The position numbers and the translations under genes are program-made. A DNA stretch of 50,941 nt from Eubacteriales Family XIII. Incertae Sedis bacterium (GTDB lineage: Bacteria > Bacillota > Clostridia > Peptostreptococcales > Anaerovoracaceae). Under the pieces are notes generated by a model. The model had not been told where the DNA came from. It worked only from the letters and a program-made list of their open reading frames with translations, and did no database searches. Positions within the stretch are counted from its first letter, which is position 1; each line of letters begins with the position of its first letter. Where the stretch lies: contig JAISTX010000079.1 in NCBI GenBank assembly GCA_031272365.1, positions 1 to 50,941 of the forward strand. The letters run 5' to 3'. This document shows, piece by piece, positions 36,728 through 45,763 of this stretch.

Positions 36728-38075
36728 GCTGTTCGGCACAGACGGCGTCCGCGGGATCGCCAACAGCGACCTGACGGGCGAGCTCGCCTACGGCCTCGGC
36801 GTCGCCGGCGGGTTTGTGCTCGGCAAGGCCGTCACCGGCAGGCGCCCCCTCGTGCTGATCGGGAAGGACACGCGCGTTTCGGGCGATATGCTCGAGGACG
36901 CGATCAGCGCCGGGCTGCTCGCGATGGGCTGCGACGTCGTGCGGCTTGGCGTCGTCCCGACGCCCGGCATCGCCTACCTCACGAAAACGATGAAGGCGAC
37001 GGCGGGCGTCGTGATCTCCGCCTCGCACAACACCTTCGAATACAACGGCATCAAATTTTTCAACGGGGAGGGCTTCAAGCTCGACGACGCGATCGAGGAC
37101 GAGATCGACGAGATCATCCGCACGGGGCGCGATGTGAACAGCCATATCACGGGCGCGCTCGTCGGCAGGCAGCAGGACTCGGAGGAGGACGCGCTCAGGC
37201 AGTACGCCACCTTCCTGGCAAACAGCGCGAAGGCGGACATCTCCGGCCTCAAGGTCGTCGTGGACTGCGCGAACGGCGCGGCGTGCAAGCCCGCGAAAAT
37301 GGTCTTCGACATGCTCGGCGTCAGGACCGTCTTCCTCGGCGCGAAGCCGGACGGCACGAACATCAACGCGGGGTGCGGATCCACGCACCCGGAGCGCATG
37401 CAGAAAGCCGTCGTGAAGGAAGCGGCGGACGCGGGCGTCGCCTTCGACGGGGACGCCGACCGGCTCATCGCCGCCGACGAAACCGGCGCGCTCATCGACG
37501 GGGACAAGCTCATGTACCTCGCCGCGAAGGCGATGAAGCACGCGGGGGATCTGGAGCAGGACCTGCTCACGGCGACCGTCATGAGCAACGCGGGCCTCGC
37601 CGAGGCGCTTTCGAGGGAAGGCATCGGGTTGCAGCGCGCCGACGTGGGCGACCGTTATGTCCTGGAAATGATGAAGCGGACGGGCAGCGTGCTCGGCGGC
37701 GAGCAGAGCGGGCATATTATTTTCCTCAAAGAGAACACGACGGGCGACGGCACGTTTGCGGCGCTCCGGTTTTTGTCGCTGCTGGCGCAGAGCGGGGAGA
37801 AGGCCTCCGTGCTTTCAAAGGAAGTGACGATCTACCCGCAGGTGCTGAGGAACGCGAAAGTGAAGAACGAAAACAAGTACAGCTTCGACAAGGACGAGAA
37901 GATCGCCGCCGCGATCGCCTCCATCGAGGACCAGATGGAGGGGAAGGGGCGCGTGCTCATCCGGCCGTCGGGGACGGAGCCGCTCGTGCGCGTCATGCTC
38001 GAAGGGGAGGAGCTGAAAGCGCTCGAGCAGATCGCGGAGAAGCTGGCCAAACTGATAGAAGATCGTTTGCGGTAG
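36720..38075 (+). CDS. glmM: Phosphoglucosamine mutase
   Basis: This 451-residue enzyme converts glucosamine-6-P to glucosamine-1-P. The active serine is Ser102 in ISASHNTFEYNGIKFF; the metal loop DGDADR is present, and the C-terminal RPSGTEPLVRVM binds phosphate. The start is GTG (36720), overlapping cdaR. It follows cdaA-cdaR, where c-di-AMP and peptidoglycan precursor supply are known to be linked. Confidence 0.96.
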   Translation: MGRLFGTDGVRGIANSDLTGELAYGLGVAGGFVLGKAVTGRRPLVLIGKDTRVSGDMLEDAISAGLLAMGCDVVRLGVVPTPGIAYLTKTMKATAGVVISASHNTFEYNGIKFFNGEGFKLDDAIEDEIDEIIRTGRDVNSHITGALVGRQQDSEEDALRQYATFLANSAKADISGLKVVVDCANGAACKPAKMVFDMLGVRTVFLGAKPDGTNINAGCGSTHPERMQKAVVKEAADAGVAFDGDADRLIAADETGALIDGDKLMYLAAKAMKHAGDLEQDLLTATVMSNAGLAEALSREGIGLQRADVGDRYVLEMMKRTGSVLGGEQSGHIIFLKENTTGDGTFAALRFLSLLAQSGEKASVLSKEVTIYPQVLRNAKVKNENKYSFDKDEKIAAAIASIEDQMEGKGRVLIRPSGTEPLVRVMLEGEELKALEQIAEKLAKLIEDRLR

Positions 38076-38086
38076 AAAGGGATGGT

Positions 38087-39916
38087 ATGTGTGGAATCGT
38101 AGGCTATGCGGGGGCCGGTAGCGCAAAGGCGATGATCCTCAGCGGGCTGAGGTCTTTGGAATACCGCGGGTACGACTCGGCCGGCATCGCGCTCGTGCGC
38201 AAGGGCAAGCTGCTCGTCCGCAAGGAGTCCGGCAAGCTCGACGCGCTCGAGTCGAAGGTCGGGGCGGCGGATTTCGACGCGCAGCTCGGCATCGGGCACA
38301 CGCGCTGGGCGACGCACGGCGCGCCGACGCGCGAGAACGCGCACCCGCACACGAGCGTGGACGGCAGGATCGCGATCGTGCACAACGGCATCATCGAAAA
38401 CTTCATGCAGCTCAAGCAGGAGCTGATCACCAAGCACGGCATCCGGTTCCAGTCCGAGACGGACTCCGAGGTGATCGCCCACCTGATCGGCGTCCACTAC
38501 CGGGGCGACCTCGTGGGGGCCTTGCGCGCGGCGGCGAAGCGGATGCACGGGGCCTACGCGGTCGCGGTGGTCTGCGCGGACGAGCCGGACCAGATCGTCG
38601 CCATCCGGAAGGACGCCCCGCTCGTCGCGGGCATCTGCGAGGAGGGTGGGCTGCTCGCCTCCGACATCCCCGCGCTGCTCAAATACACGCGCGACGTCTA
38701 CCTCATCGAAAACGACGAGATCGTGATCGTCACGAAGGGCGCGGTCCAGATCTTCGACGAAGAGATGACGCGCATGAACCGCACGAAGACGCACATCGAC
38801 TGGGACGCGCAGGCGGCCGAAAAAGGCGGCTACGAGCATTTCATGATCAAGGAGATCAACGAGGAGCCGATGGGCGTCCGCGAGACGCTCCGGCACCGGC
38901 TCGACGCGAACGGCGAGCTGCTGCTGGACGACCTCGAGTTTACAAAAGAGGAGCTGGACGCCATCGACCGGATCTACATCGTGGCGTGCGGCACCGCGAG
39001 CCACGCGGGCCTCGTCGGCAAGCCTGTTATTGAAAAATACGCAAGGATACCCGTCGAGGTGGATCTGTCGTCGGAGTTCCGCTACCGCAACCCGATCGTG
39101 ACGGAGCGGACGCTCGTCATCTGCATCAGCCAGAGCGGCGAGACGTCCGACACGCTCGAGGCGCTGCGCGAGGCGAAGCGGCGCGGCGCGAAGATCCTGT
39201 CCATCGTGAACGTCGTGGGGTCGAGCGTGGCGCGCGCCTCCGACCACGTCTTCTACACCTGGGCGGGCCCGGAGATCGCCGTGGCCTCCACGAAGGCGTA
39301 CACGACGCAGATCGTCTCGCTCTACCTCATCGCGCTGCATATGGGGCGCCTGCGCGGCACGGTGAAGGAGGCCGAGAGCAAGAAGCTCGTAGGCGAGCTG
39401 CTCGAGGCGCCGGACCTCATCGCGAAGGTGATCAAGGACGAGAAGCGGATCATGGAGCTCGCGAAGGCGCATTACAAAAAGGAGAAGATCTTCTTCGTCG
39501 GGCGCGGCTCGGACGTGGCGACGGCGCAGGAGGCGAGCCTGAAGCTGAAGGAGATCACCTACATCAACTCGTTCGCGATCGCGGCCGGCGAGCTGAAGCA
39601 CGGGACGATCGCGCTGATCACGCGCGACGTGCTGTTCTTCGCCGTCGCGACGCAAAACTACCTTTACGAAAAAATGCTGTCGAACATCGAGGAGATGAAG
39701 GCGCGGCAGGCGCAGGTCGTCGCCGTCGCGAAGAAGGGCGACAAGCGCATCTCGCAGGCGGCGGACGATACGTTCTTCTTCCCCGACTGCAGCGACGAGG
39801 TCGCCCCGATCGTCGCCATCATCTTCTTCCAGATGTTCGCGTACCATGTCGCGAAGCTGCGCGGCCGCAACATCGACCAGCCGCGCAACCTGGCGAAGTC
39901 TGTGACGGTGGAATAG
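38087..39916 (+). CDS. glmS: Glutamine-fructose-6-phosphate aminotransferase (isomerising)
   Basis: This 609-residue enzyme makes glucosamine-6-P from fructose-6-P and glutamine. The glutaminase part starts MCGIVGYAG with catalytic Cys2, and the two SIS domains carry CISQSGETSDTLEAL and STKAYTTQIVSLY. The C-terminus ends NLAKSVTVE as in all GlmS. Only 11 bases separate it from glmM, so no glmS ribozyme is present. The frame is open far upstream inside glmM but that is not coding. Confidence 0.97.
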   Translation: MCGIVGYAGAGSAKAMILSGLRSLEYRGYDSAGIALVRKGKLLVRKESGKLDALESKVGAADFDAQLGIGHTRWATHGAPTRENAHPHTSVDGRIAIVHNGIIENFMQLKQELITKHGIRFQSETDSEVIAHLIGVHYRGDLVGALRAAAKRMHGAYAVAVVCADEPDQIVAIRKDAPLVAGICEEGGLLASDIPALLKYTRDVYLIENDEIVIVTKGAVQIFDEEMTRMNRTKTHIDWDAQAAEKGGYEHFMIKEINEEPMGVRETLRHRLDANGELLLDDLEFTKEELDAIDRIYIVACGTASHAGLVGKPVIEKYARIPVEVDLSSEFRYRNPIVTERTLVICISQSGETSDTLEALREAKRRGAKILSIVNVVGSSVARASDHVFYTWAGPEIAVASTKAYTTQIVSLYLIALHMGRLRGTVKEAESKKLVGELLEAPDLIAKVIKDEKRIMELAKAHYKKEKIFFVGRGSDVATAQEASLKLKEITYINSFAIAAGELKHGTIALITRDVLFFAVATQNYLYEKMLSNIEEMKARQAQVVAVAKKGDKRISQAADDTFFFPDCSDEVAPIVAIIFFQMFAYHVAKLRGRNIDQPRNLAKSVTVE

Positions 39917-39941
39917 CGCAAATAGAGAATCGAGGGCTGAT

Positions 39942-40925
39942 ATGCGGATTGACAAGGATCATTTTAGGGGGTGCCTGCTGGGGGGCGGCACGGGCGATGC
40001 CCGGGGCTTTGACGAACGCGAAGGCGGCAAGGACCTGATATCGGACAACACGCAGATGTCCATTTTCACGGTGGACGGGCTCGTGTGGGCGGACGAGCGC
40101 GCGAAGCGCAAGGGCATCTACGCCTACACGCCGTGCCTGTTCTACTCGTACGAAAAATGGTACTACACGCAGACGGGCAACCTCGCGGACAAGGACTACA
40201 AATTCATCCTGAAAAGCGAGGTGCTGCAGCACGACGCGCTCTTCGCAAGGCGCGGCGAGGGCGTGACGAGCTTGAACGCGCTCGGCGCGAGCATCAAAAA
40301 CGGCTACGGCACGCTCGACCGGCGCGCGAACAACATGAACACCTGCGGCTGCGTGATGCGCGTGGCGCCCGTGGGCCTGTATTTTGCGAATAACGAACGC
40401 ATGGCCTTCCGCATCGGCTGCGAAAGCGCTGCCCTCACGCACGGCCACGAAGACGCCGTGCTGGCCACGGGCTTCACGGCGGCCCTGGTCTCCCTGCTCG
40501 TACAGGGGGCGACGCTGAAGGAGGCCATCCAATCGGCGCTGGCCATCGTCTGCGAGAAGGAGGATGCCAAGAACACGAAGGACGCCGTCGAGCTCGCGAT
40601 CTCCCTGTCCCGGAAAAACCTCGCGCCGAGGGACGCCGTCGAGACGATCGGCGAGGGCTACGTCGCGATCGAGGCGGTCGCGATCGCCGTCTACCTGTCG
40701 CTCGTTTTCGGCGAGGACTTCACAGGCGCGATCGAAGCCGCCGCCGACTTCGACGGCAACAGCGACACGATCCCACCGCTGTGCGGCAACATCATCGGGA
40801 CGATCGTCGGCAGCCTGGAAATCCCCGCAACCTGGATCCTGGACCTCGAGCTCGCGGACCTCATCATCCGCGGCGCGGACCGCCTGCTCTCCTGCGCGAA
40901 GGAGCGCATGACGGACGACCTGTAG
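39942..40925 (+). CDS. ADP-ribosylglycohydrolase family protein
   Basis: This 327-residue all-helical protein belongs to the ADP-ribosylation/crystallin J1 family. The N-terminal GGGTGDARGFDER matches the GxxxGD motif. The metal-binding SDNTQMSIFT (34-43) and DGNSDTIPPLCGNIIG (271-286) correspond to the DDT and GGDTDT motifs; in the first the second metal-binding acid is Asn36 (SDNT), and in the last there is DGNSDT in place of GGDTDT. It could remove ADP-ribose from a modified target such as DraG-like enzymes do. The target is unknown. It is 25 bases after glmS and is likely co-transcribed. Confidence 0.8.
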   Translation: MRIDKDHFRGCLLGGGTGDARGFDEREGGKDLISDNTQMSIFTVDGLVWADERAKRKGIYAYTPCLFYSYEKWYYTQTGNLADKDYKFILKSEVLQHDALFARRGEGVTSLNALGASIKNGYGTLDRRANNMNTCGCVMRVAPVGLYFANNERMAFRIGCESAALTHGHEDAVLATGFTAALVSLLVQGATLKEAIQSALAIVCEKEDAKNTKDAVELAISLSRKNLAPRDAVETIGEGYVAIEAVAIAVYLSLVFGEDFTGAIEAAADFDGNSDTIPPLCGNIIGTIVGSLEIPATWILDLELADLIIRGADRLLSCAKERMTDDL

Positions 40926-40946
40926 CCCCGCCCAAAGCCCCCTGCA

Positions 40947-41492
40947 TCAGTATCGGTGCAGGAACGGCGACAGCCGCTTGTACAGCAGGAAGACCACGAC
41001 GCCGTCGATGGCGACCTTGATGAGGTTGAACGGCAGGATGACCGTCGGCAGCATCGCAACGACCGCCTCGACCGGCACGCCCATGAAATGCGGCGTGATG
41101 AAGAGGTTTGCCGGGATCATCGCCGCCGTCATGCTCAGCCCGCCGACCAGCAGCGCGATGAGCGCGCCTTTCTTTGTCTTGTGCCGCTGGTAGATGGCGC
41201 CCGCGATGAGCACAAAGGCGGCGTTGGCGACCAAGTGCATGATCATGCCGTAGGGCCCGCTCGCCATGCCGATGATCACGTCGTGCAACAGGATCGACAC
41301 GGCGCCGACGATGAAGCCGGGGATCGGCCCGAACGCGAACGCCGCGATGAGCACGGGGATGTCGGACACCTCGAACTCCAGAAACGGCGCCGCCGGCAGG
41401 ATCGGAAAATGGAACATCGAGCAGATCAGCGCGATCGCCGTCATCAGGCCCATTTTCGCAAGCAAAACAGTTGAAATACGGGTATTAGGCAT
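40947..41492 (-). CDS. ribU: Riboflavin ECF transporter S component
   Basis: This 181-residue protein has about six membrane helices and is a RibU-type S component. The motif SMFHFPILPAAPFLEFEVSDIPVLIAAF is typical of RibU. The start at 41492 has AGGGAGG 9 bases upstream, and an FMN riboswitch immediately precedes it, which fixes the substrate as riboflavin/FMN by known regulation. It would use the EcfA1-A2-T module. Confidence 0.93.
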   Translation of the reverse strand: MPNTRISTVLLAKMGLMTAIALICSMFHFPILPAAPFLEFEVSDIPVLIAAFAFGPIPGFIVGAVSILLHDVIIGMASGPYGMIMHLVANAAFVLIAGAIYQRHKTKKGALIALLVGGLSMTAAMIPANLFITPHFMGVPVEAVVAMLPTVILPFNLIKVAIDGVVVFLLYKRLSPFLHRY

Positions 41493-41504
41493 TATATGTT
41501 CCTC

Positions 41505-41650
41505 CCTTCCGGACTGTAACCGTCGGTGCTGGATTCCCGCCATGAAAAACGGACCAACTCGGCCTCTCGGCTCGCGGACTCGTCGCTCTCGCGCCTTACG
41601 GCTTCAAACGCTTCACCGCCGGTGGGGACTTCCACCCCGCCCCGAAACAA
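41505..41650 (-). promoter_or_regulatory. FMN riboswitch
   Basis: Read on the minus strand, the leader has the conserved FMN elements TTCGGGGCGGGGTGGAAGTC, CACCGGCGGTGA, GCGAGCCGAGAGG and CCGACGGTTACAGTCCGGA before the ribU Shine-Dalgarno. FMN riboswitches shut down riboflavin genes when FMN is abundant. Being so near the start (about 10 bases), control is probably on translation. Confidence 0.93.
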
Positions 41651-41666
41651 TATCTGATTGAGTACT

Positions 41667-41695
41667 ACTATAACGGATGAAGGCGCGCCCGTCAA
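41667..41695 (-). promoter_or_regulatory. Sigma-A promoter of ribU
   Basis: On the minus strand, TTGACG (41695-41690) and TATAGT (41672-41667) are separated by 17 bases. The start would lie near 41660, just before the FMN riboswitch. Confidence 0.75.
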
Positions 41696-41717
41696 CAATC
41701 TATGTTAAAATTGGTGC

Positions 41718-42122
41718 ATGCGGATGACGGAAAATGAAATGCGGGAGTATGGCGAACGCCTTGGCTCAGGGCTGCCCGCCGGCGCGGTGGTCGCGCTGTA
41801 CGGGGATCTCGGGGCCGGGAAGACGACGCTCGCCCAGGCGATCGCCTGCGGCCTCGGGGTCAAAGAGCCGGTCACGAGCCCGACGTTCACCCTGATCCAT
41901 GAATACGGGGGCGGGCGGCTCCCCCTATACCATTTCGACGTCTACCGGCTTTCGGACGCGTCGGAGATGGACGAGCTCGGTTACGAGGAATATTTCTATG
42001 GCGACGGCGTGTGCGTCGTCGAATGGGCCGACCGCGTCGAGGGGCTGCTCCCGGACGGCGCGGTGCGCATTGCGCTGGCATACACGGATGACGAGGGTGC
42101 GCGGGAGGTGGAGGAGTCTTGA
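41718..42122 (+). CDS. tsaE: tRNA threonylcarbamoyladenosine biosynthesis ATPase TsaE
   Basis: This 134-residue protein is TsaE, the ATPase partner of TsaB-TsaD in t6A37 formation. The P-loop is GDLGAGKTT (29-37), followed by TSPTFTLIHEY and the CVVEWADR motif. The Shine-Dalgarno is poor and the gene lies close to the divergent ribU promoter. Two ATGs (41718 and 41724) could both serve. Its stop overlaps the TTG of the next gene. Confidence 0.92.
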   Translation: MRMTENEMREYGERLGSGLPAGAVVALYGDLGAGKTTLAQAIACGLGVKEPVTSPTFTLIHEYGGGRLPLYHFDVYRLSDASEMDELGYEEYFYGDGVCVVEWADRVEGLLPDGAVRIALAYTDDEGAREVEES

Positions 42123-43363
42123 GCCTGCTCGCGATCGAAACCACGGGGCCGGTTTGCTCGGCCGTGCTCCGGCTCGAAGACGGGCGCCTCTTCCGCCGCA
42201 AAGGGACGGAGGGGCTCCGGCATCTGACCTCCCTGATCCCCATGGTCGAAGGCGTGCTTGCCGAGGCGGGGCTGCCGGCCCGGGACCTGGAGTGCATCGC
42301 CGTGTCGGCGGGCCCGGGCTCCTTCACGGGCATCCGCATCGGCGTCGCGACGGCGCGGGCGCTCGCGCAGACGCTCGGCATCCCCGTGATCAAGGTGCCG
42401 ACGCTCGAAGCCTTCGTGTACCTGCGGGAAAGGGAAGAGGGCCAGCCGCCGGACATCGTCTGCCCGGTGTTCGACGCGCGGCGCGGCCAGATGTACGCCG
42501 GCGCCTACGCCCTCGAGGAGAACGGGCGCATCATGACGCTCGTGCCGGGCGCGGCTTGGGATCCTGTGGATTTCCTCGCGTCGCTGGAGGCGTCCATGGC
42601 CGCCTACGCGCGCTACCGGAGGCACCGGGCCCGCGGCGAGGACGCCCCGCCCGCGCCGGGCATCTGCTTCATGGGCGACGGCGTGCCCGTGTTCAAAGAC
42701 GCCCTTGGCATACCGGGCGCGCAGTTTTTCCCGGAGGCGGTGCAGGACGCGGAAGCCGTGCTCTCCTGGGCGCTCGACTTCGGGCGGCCGGAGCGGTACG
42801 ACGCCCTGCTGCCGATCTACATGCGCAAGGCCGAGGCCCAGCGCAAGCTCGACGAAAAATCAAGCCAAGGGGCGGCCTCGGCGCCGAACCTCCCCTTGCG
42901 GGAGGCCGGCGAGGAGGACGTGCTGGGGATCAGCGTCGTGGAGCAGCTGTCCTTCGGGGAGCCCTGGCTGGAAAAGAGCATCCGCGACGACCTGGAGCTG
43001 GACTACAGCGACTACGTGGTCTGCGAGCGGGACGGGGTCGTGCTCGGCTACGCGGGTCTGCACCGGATCGGCGAGGAGGGCGACATCACGAACATCGCCG
43101 TCCACCCGGCCGTGCGCCGCAAAGGCATCGGGACGGCCGTGCTCGCGGAGCTCATCCGGCGCGCGGAGGCGGCGGGCGTGAAGGACTTCTCGCTCGAGGT
43201 GCGCGTGTCGGACAAAGGCGCGGCCGCCATGTACGAAAAAGCGGGGTTTTTGGGGGAAGGGCACAGGAAGAGCTACTACCCGACGGATGACGGCGCGCGC
43301 GAGGACGCTTTGATCATGTGGCGCCGGGGGTCGGGGAAGAAAGCGGAGTACATCATCGTATGA
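42119..43363 (+). CDS. tsaB: Fusion of TsaB and RimI-type acetyltransferase
   Basis: This 414-residue protein begins at a TTG that overlaps the tsaE stop (TTGA). Residues 1 to about 240 are TsaB (MSLLAIETTGPVCSAVL, AVSAGPGSFTGIRIGVATARA), the t6A scaffold subunit. After a linker at about 245-260 comes a GNAT domain (EVLGISVVEQLSFGEPWLEKSIRDDL, RRKGIGTAVL acetyl-CoA loop) like RimI, which acetylates the N-terminus of S18. In many bacteria tsaB and rimI are separate neighbours; here they are one polypeptide. The stop overlaps tsaD. Confidence 0.92.
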   Translation: MSLLAIETTGPVCSAVLRLEDGRLFRRKGTEGLRHLTSLIPMVEGVLAEAGLPARDLECIAVSAGPGSFTGIRIGVATARALAQTLGIPVIKVPTLEAFVYLREREEGQPPDIVCPVFDARRGQMYAGAYALEENGRIMTLVPGAAWDPVDFLASLEASMAAYARYRRHRARGEDAPPAPGICFMGDGVPVFKDALGIPGAQFFPEAVQDAEAVLSWALDFGRPERYDALLPIYMRKAEAQRKLDEKSSQGAASAPNLPLREAGEEDVLGISVVEQLSFGEPWLEKSIRDDLELDYSDYVVCERDGVVLGYAGLHRIGEEGDITNIAVHPAVRRKGIGTAVLAELIRRAEAAGVKDFSLEVRVSDKGAAAMYEKAGFLGEGHRKSYYPTDDGAREDALIMWRRGSGKKAEYIIV

Positions 43364-44373
43364 ACGACGGGATTTTGGTTTTGGGGATCGAGACGAGTTG
43401 CGACGAGACGGCTGCCGCTGTGACGGTGGATGGGCGTACGGCGCTCTCGAACGTGATCGCGTCTCAGATCGATGTGCACAAGGTGTTCGGCGGCGTGGTG
43501 CCGGAGATCGCCTCCAGGCACCACCTCGAGGCCGTCTGCGGCATCGTCGAGGCGGCGCTTGAGGACGCCGGCGTCCGGCGGGACGAGCTGGACGCGATCG
43601 CGGTCACGAAGGGCCCGGGCCTCGTCGGCGCGGTGCTCATCGGCCTCGCCACGGCGAAGGCGATGGCGTTCGCGCTCGGCAAGCCGCTCGTCGGCGTGCA
43701 CCATATCCGGGGGCACATCTTCGCGGCGTTCCTCGAAAACCCGAAGCTCGAGCCGCCCTTCCTCGCGCTCGTGGCCAGCGGCGGGCATACCTCGCTCATT
43801 GACGTGCGGGGCTACGACGAGCTCGCCGTGCTCGGCGGCACGCGGGACGACGCGGCGGGCGAGGCCTTCGACAAGGTCGCGCGCGTGCTCGGCCTCGGCT
43901 ACCCGGGCGGCCCGATGATCGACCTGGCCGCGGGGGAAGGCGACCCGGACGCCGCCCGTTTCAAACGCACCATGCTGGAGCCCGGCAGCCTCGACTTCAG
44001 CTTCAGCGGCATCAAGACCGGCGTTCTCAATCATGTGAATACGCAGAGGCAGGCGGGCGGGCCCGTGGACACGGCGGACATCGCCGCCTCCTTCCAGCAG
44101 GCCGTGGTCGACGTGCTCGTGGAGAAGACGCGCCTTGCCCTCGAGCAGACCGGCCGCAGCGCGCTCGTGCTCTGCGGGGGCGTCGCCGCAAACACGGCGC
44201 TGCGGGAACGCATGGAGGGGGCGTGCGCGCAGGCAGGCGTCCGGTTATTCATGCCTTCGCCCGTGTACTGCACGGACAACGCGGCCATGATCGCGTGCGC
44301 GGGGTATTACGATTTCAAGGCGGGGCGGCGCGACGGGTACGACCTCGACGCGTACGCGGAGCTGGATTTATGA
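43360..44373 (+). CDS. tsaD: tRNA N6-adenosine threonylcarbamoyltransferase TsaD
   Basis: This 337-residue ASKHA-fold protein transfers threonylcarbamoyl to A37. Metal ligands include His115 and His119 in GVHHIRGH, and LVASGGHTSLI and YCTDNAAMIA are conserved. It starts at the ATG at 43360 overlapping the preceding stop by 4 bases. With tsaE and tsaB it completes the t6A module, lacking only tsaC in this window. Confidence 0.96.
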   Translation: MNDGILVLGIETSCDETAAAVTVDGRTALSNVIASQIDVHKVFGGVVPEIASRHHLEAVCGIVEAALEDAGVRRDELDAIAVTKGPGLVGAVLIGLATAKAMAFALGKPLVGVHHIRGHIFAAFLENPKLEPPFLALVASGGHTSLIDVRGYDELAVLGGTRDDAAGEAFDKVARVLGLGYPGGPMIDLAAGEGDPDAARFKRTMLEPGSLDFSFSGIKTGVLNHVNTQRQAGGPVDTADIAASFQQAVVDVLVEKTRLALEQTGRSALVLCGGVAANTALRERMEGACAQAGVRLFMPSPVYCTDNAAMIACAGYYDFKAGRRDGYDLDAYAELDL

Positions 44374-44420
44374 TAGAATAAGGCATCGCAAAAGGAGCGG
44401 GTTTCGCTCGGGGGGTAGAA

Positions 44421-45737
44421 ATGAAAACATTGCCAAATCTCAAGTTTCTTGCGATCTGGAATATCAGCTTCGGCTTTTTCGGTATTCAGATCGCCTACGC
44501 GCTGCAGACGAGCAGCCTGTCGCGCATCTTCACCACGATCGGCGCGGACCCGAACGACCTGTCGCTGTTCTGGCTCGTGCCGCCGATGGTCGGGCTCATC
44601 GTGCAGCCGCTCGTCGGCAAATACTCCGACCGCACGTGGAACCGGGTCGGGCGGCGCAAGCCGTACCTCATCCTCGGCGCGGCGATCGCGGTCGTCGTCA
44701 TGCTCCTGCTGCCGAACGCGGGCAGCTTCTCGTTCGCCGTCGCGCAGGCCCTCCTGTTCGGTGCGATCTGCGTCGTCTTCCTCGACGCCTCCTCGAACAT
44801 GGCTATGCAGCCGTTCAAAATGCTCGTAGGAGACCTCGTCAACAACGAGCAGAAGACCTTCGCCTACTCGATCCAGTCGTTCCTCAACAACCTCGGCAGC
44901 GTCGTCGCCTACGTCTTCCCCTTCGTCTTCGCGGCGGCGGGGATCGCGAACACGGCGGCGAAGGGCGTGGTGCCGGACACGGTCAAGATCTCGTTCTACA
45001 TCGGCGCGGTCATCCTCATCCTCTGCGTGCTCTACACGATGTTCACGGTGAAGGAGATGCCGCCCGACGAGTACCGGCTCTACCACAAGCTACCCGAAAA
45101 GGGGGAGAAGACGAGCTTCGTGCAGCTCCTGAAGACGGCGCCGCGCGTGTTCTGGACGGTGGGGCTCGTGCAGTTTTTCTGCTGGGCCGCCTTCCTGTTC
45201 CTGTGGACGTATTCGACCGGCGCGATCGCGACGAACTGCTTCGGCGTGACGGACCTGCACGACACGACGTCGCCCGCCTACCAGGACGCCGGCAACTGGT
45301 TCGGCATCTGCTCGGCCGTGCAGGCGATTGGCGCGGTGGTCTGGTCGCTCGCCATCCCGCGCTTCCGCACGCACCGAGCGTCCTACACGGTCAGCCTCGC
45401 GCTCGGCGCCGCGGGCTTCGCGTCCGTCTTCTTCGTGACGAACCAGTACGCGCTCTTCTGCAGCTTCTTCCTCATCGGCTGCGCGTGGGCGTCGATGCAG
45501 GCGCTGCCGTTCACGATCCTGACGAACGCGCTCAGCGAGGGCAACATCGGCTCCTACCTCGGGCTGTTCAACGGCACGATCTGCCTCCCGCAGATCGTCG
45601 CGGCGCTCGCGGGCAAGGCGCTCATCGTGCTCTTCGCGGGGCACCAGCCGGCGATGTTCCTCGTGGCCGCCGTGCTGCTCGCGGCCGGCATCGTCTCCGT
45701 GCGCTTCGTGCGGGAGGCGGCCGCCGCGTCGGAATAG
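44421..45737 (+). CDS. MFS/GPH-type sugar transporter
   Basis: This 438-residue protein has 12 membrane helices. NISFGFFGIQIAYALQTSSLSRIF at the N-terminus and the VGKYSDRTWNRVGRRKPYLILG loop between helices 2 and 3 resemble the sucrose/maltose (SLC45-like) branch of the glycoside transporters. It precedes a GH13 enzyme by 26 bases, so it probably imports an alpha-glucoside such as maltose, trehalose or sucrose. The exact sugar is not known. Confidence 0.85.
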   Translation: MKTLPNLKFLAIWNISFGFFGIQIAYALQTSSLSRIFTTIGADPNDLSLFWLVPPMVGLIVQPLVGKYSDRTWNRVGRRKPYLILGAAIAVVVMLLLPNAGSFSFAVAQALLFGAICVVFLDASSNMAMQPFKMLVGDLVNNEQKTFAYSIQSFLNNLGSVVAYVFPFVFAAAGIANTAAKGVVPDTVKISFYIGAVILILCVLYTMFTVKEMPPDEYRLYHKLPEKGEKTSFVQLLKTAPRVFWTVGLVQFFCWAAFLFLWTYSTGAIATNCFGVTDLHDTTSPAYQDAGNWFGICSAVQAIGAVVWSLAIPRFRTHRASYTVSLALGAAGFASVFFVTNQYALFCSFFLIGCAWASMQALPFTILTNALSEGNIGSYLGLFNGTICLPQIVAALAGKALIVLFAGHQPAMFLVAAVLLAAGIVSVRFVREAAAASE

Positions 45738-45763
45738 GGAAAGGGAAAAGGGGGTACACCGCA

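Noticed and set aside
38076-38086. glmS ribozyme
   Set aside because: Only 11 bases separate glmM and glmS, too short for the about 150-nt ribozyme, and no core sequence is seen.
37832-39955. Minus-strand open frame of 707 codons opposite glmS
   Set aside because: Same shadow effect; the plus strand is an unmistakable GlmS.
40941-40962. Terminator between the ADP-ribosylglycohydrolase and ribU genes
   Set aside because: A CCTGCA/TGCAGG hairpin is present but no T-tract follows on either strand.
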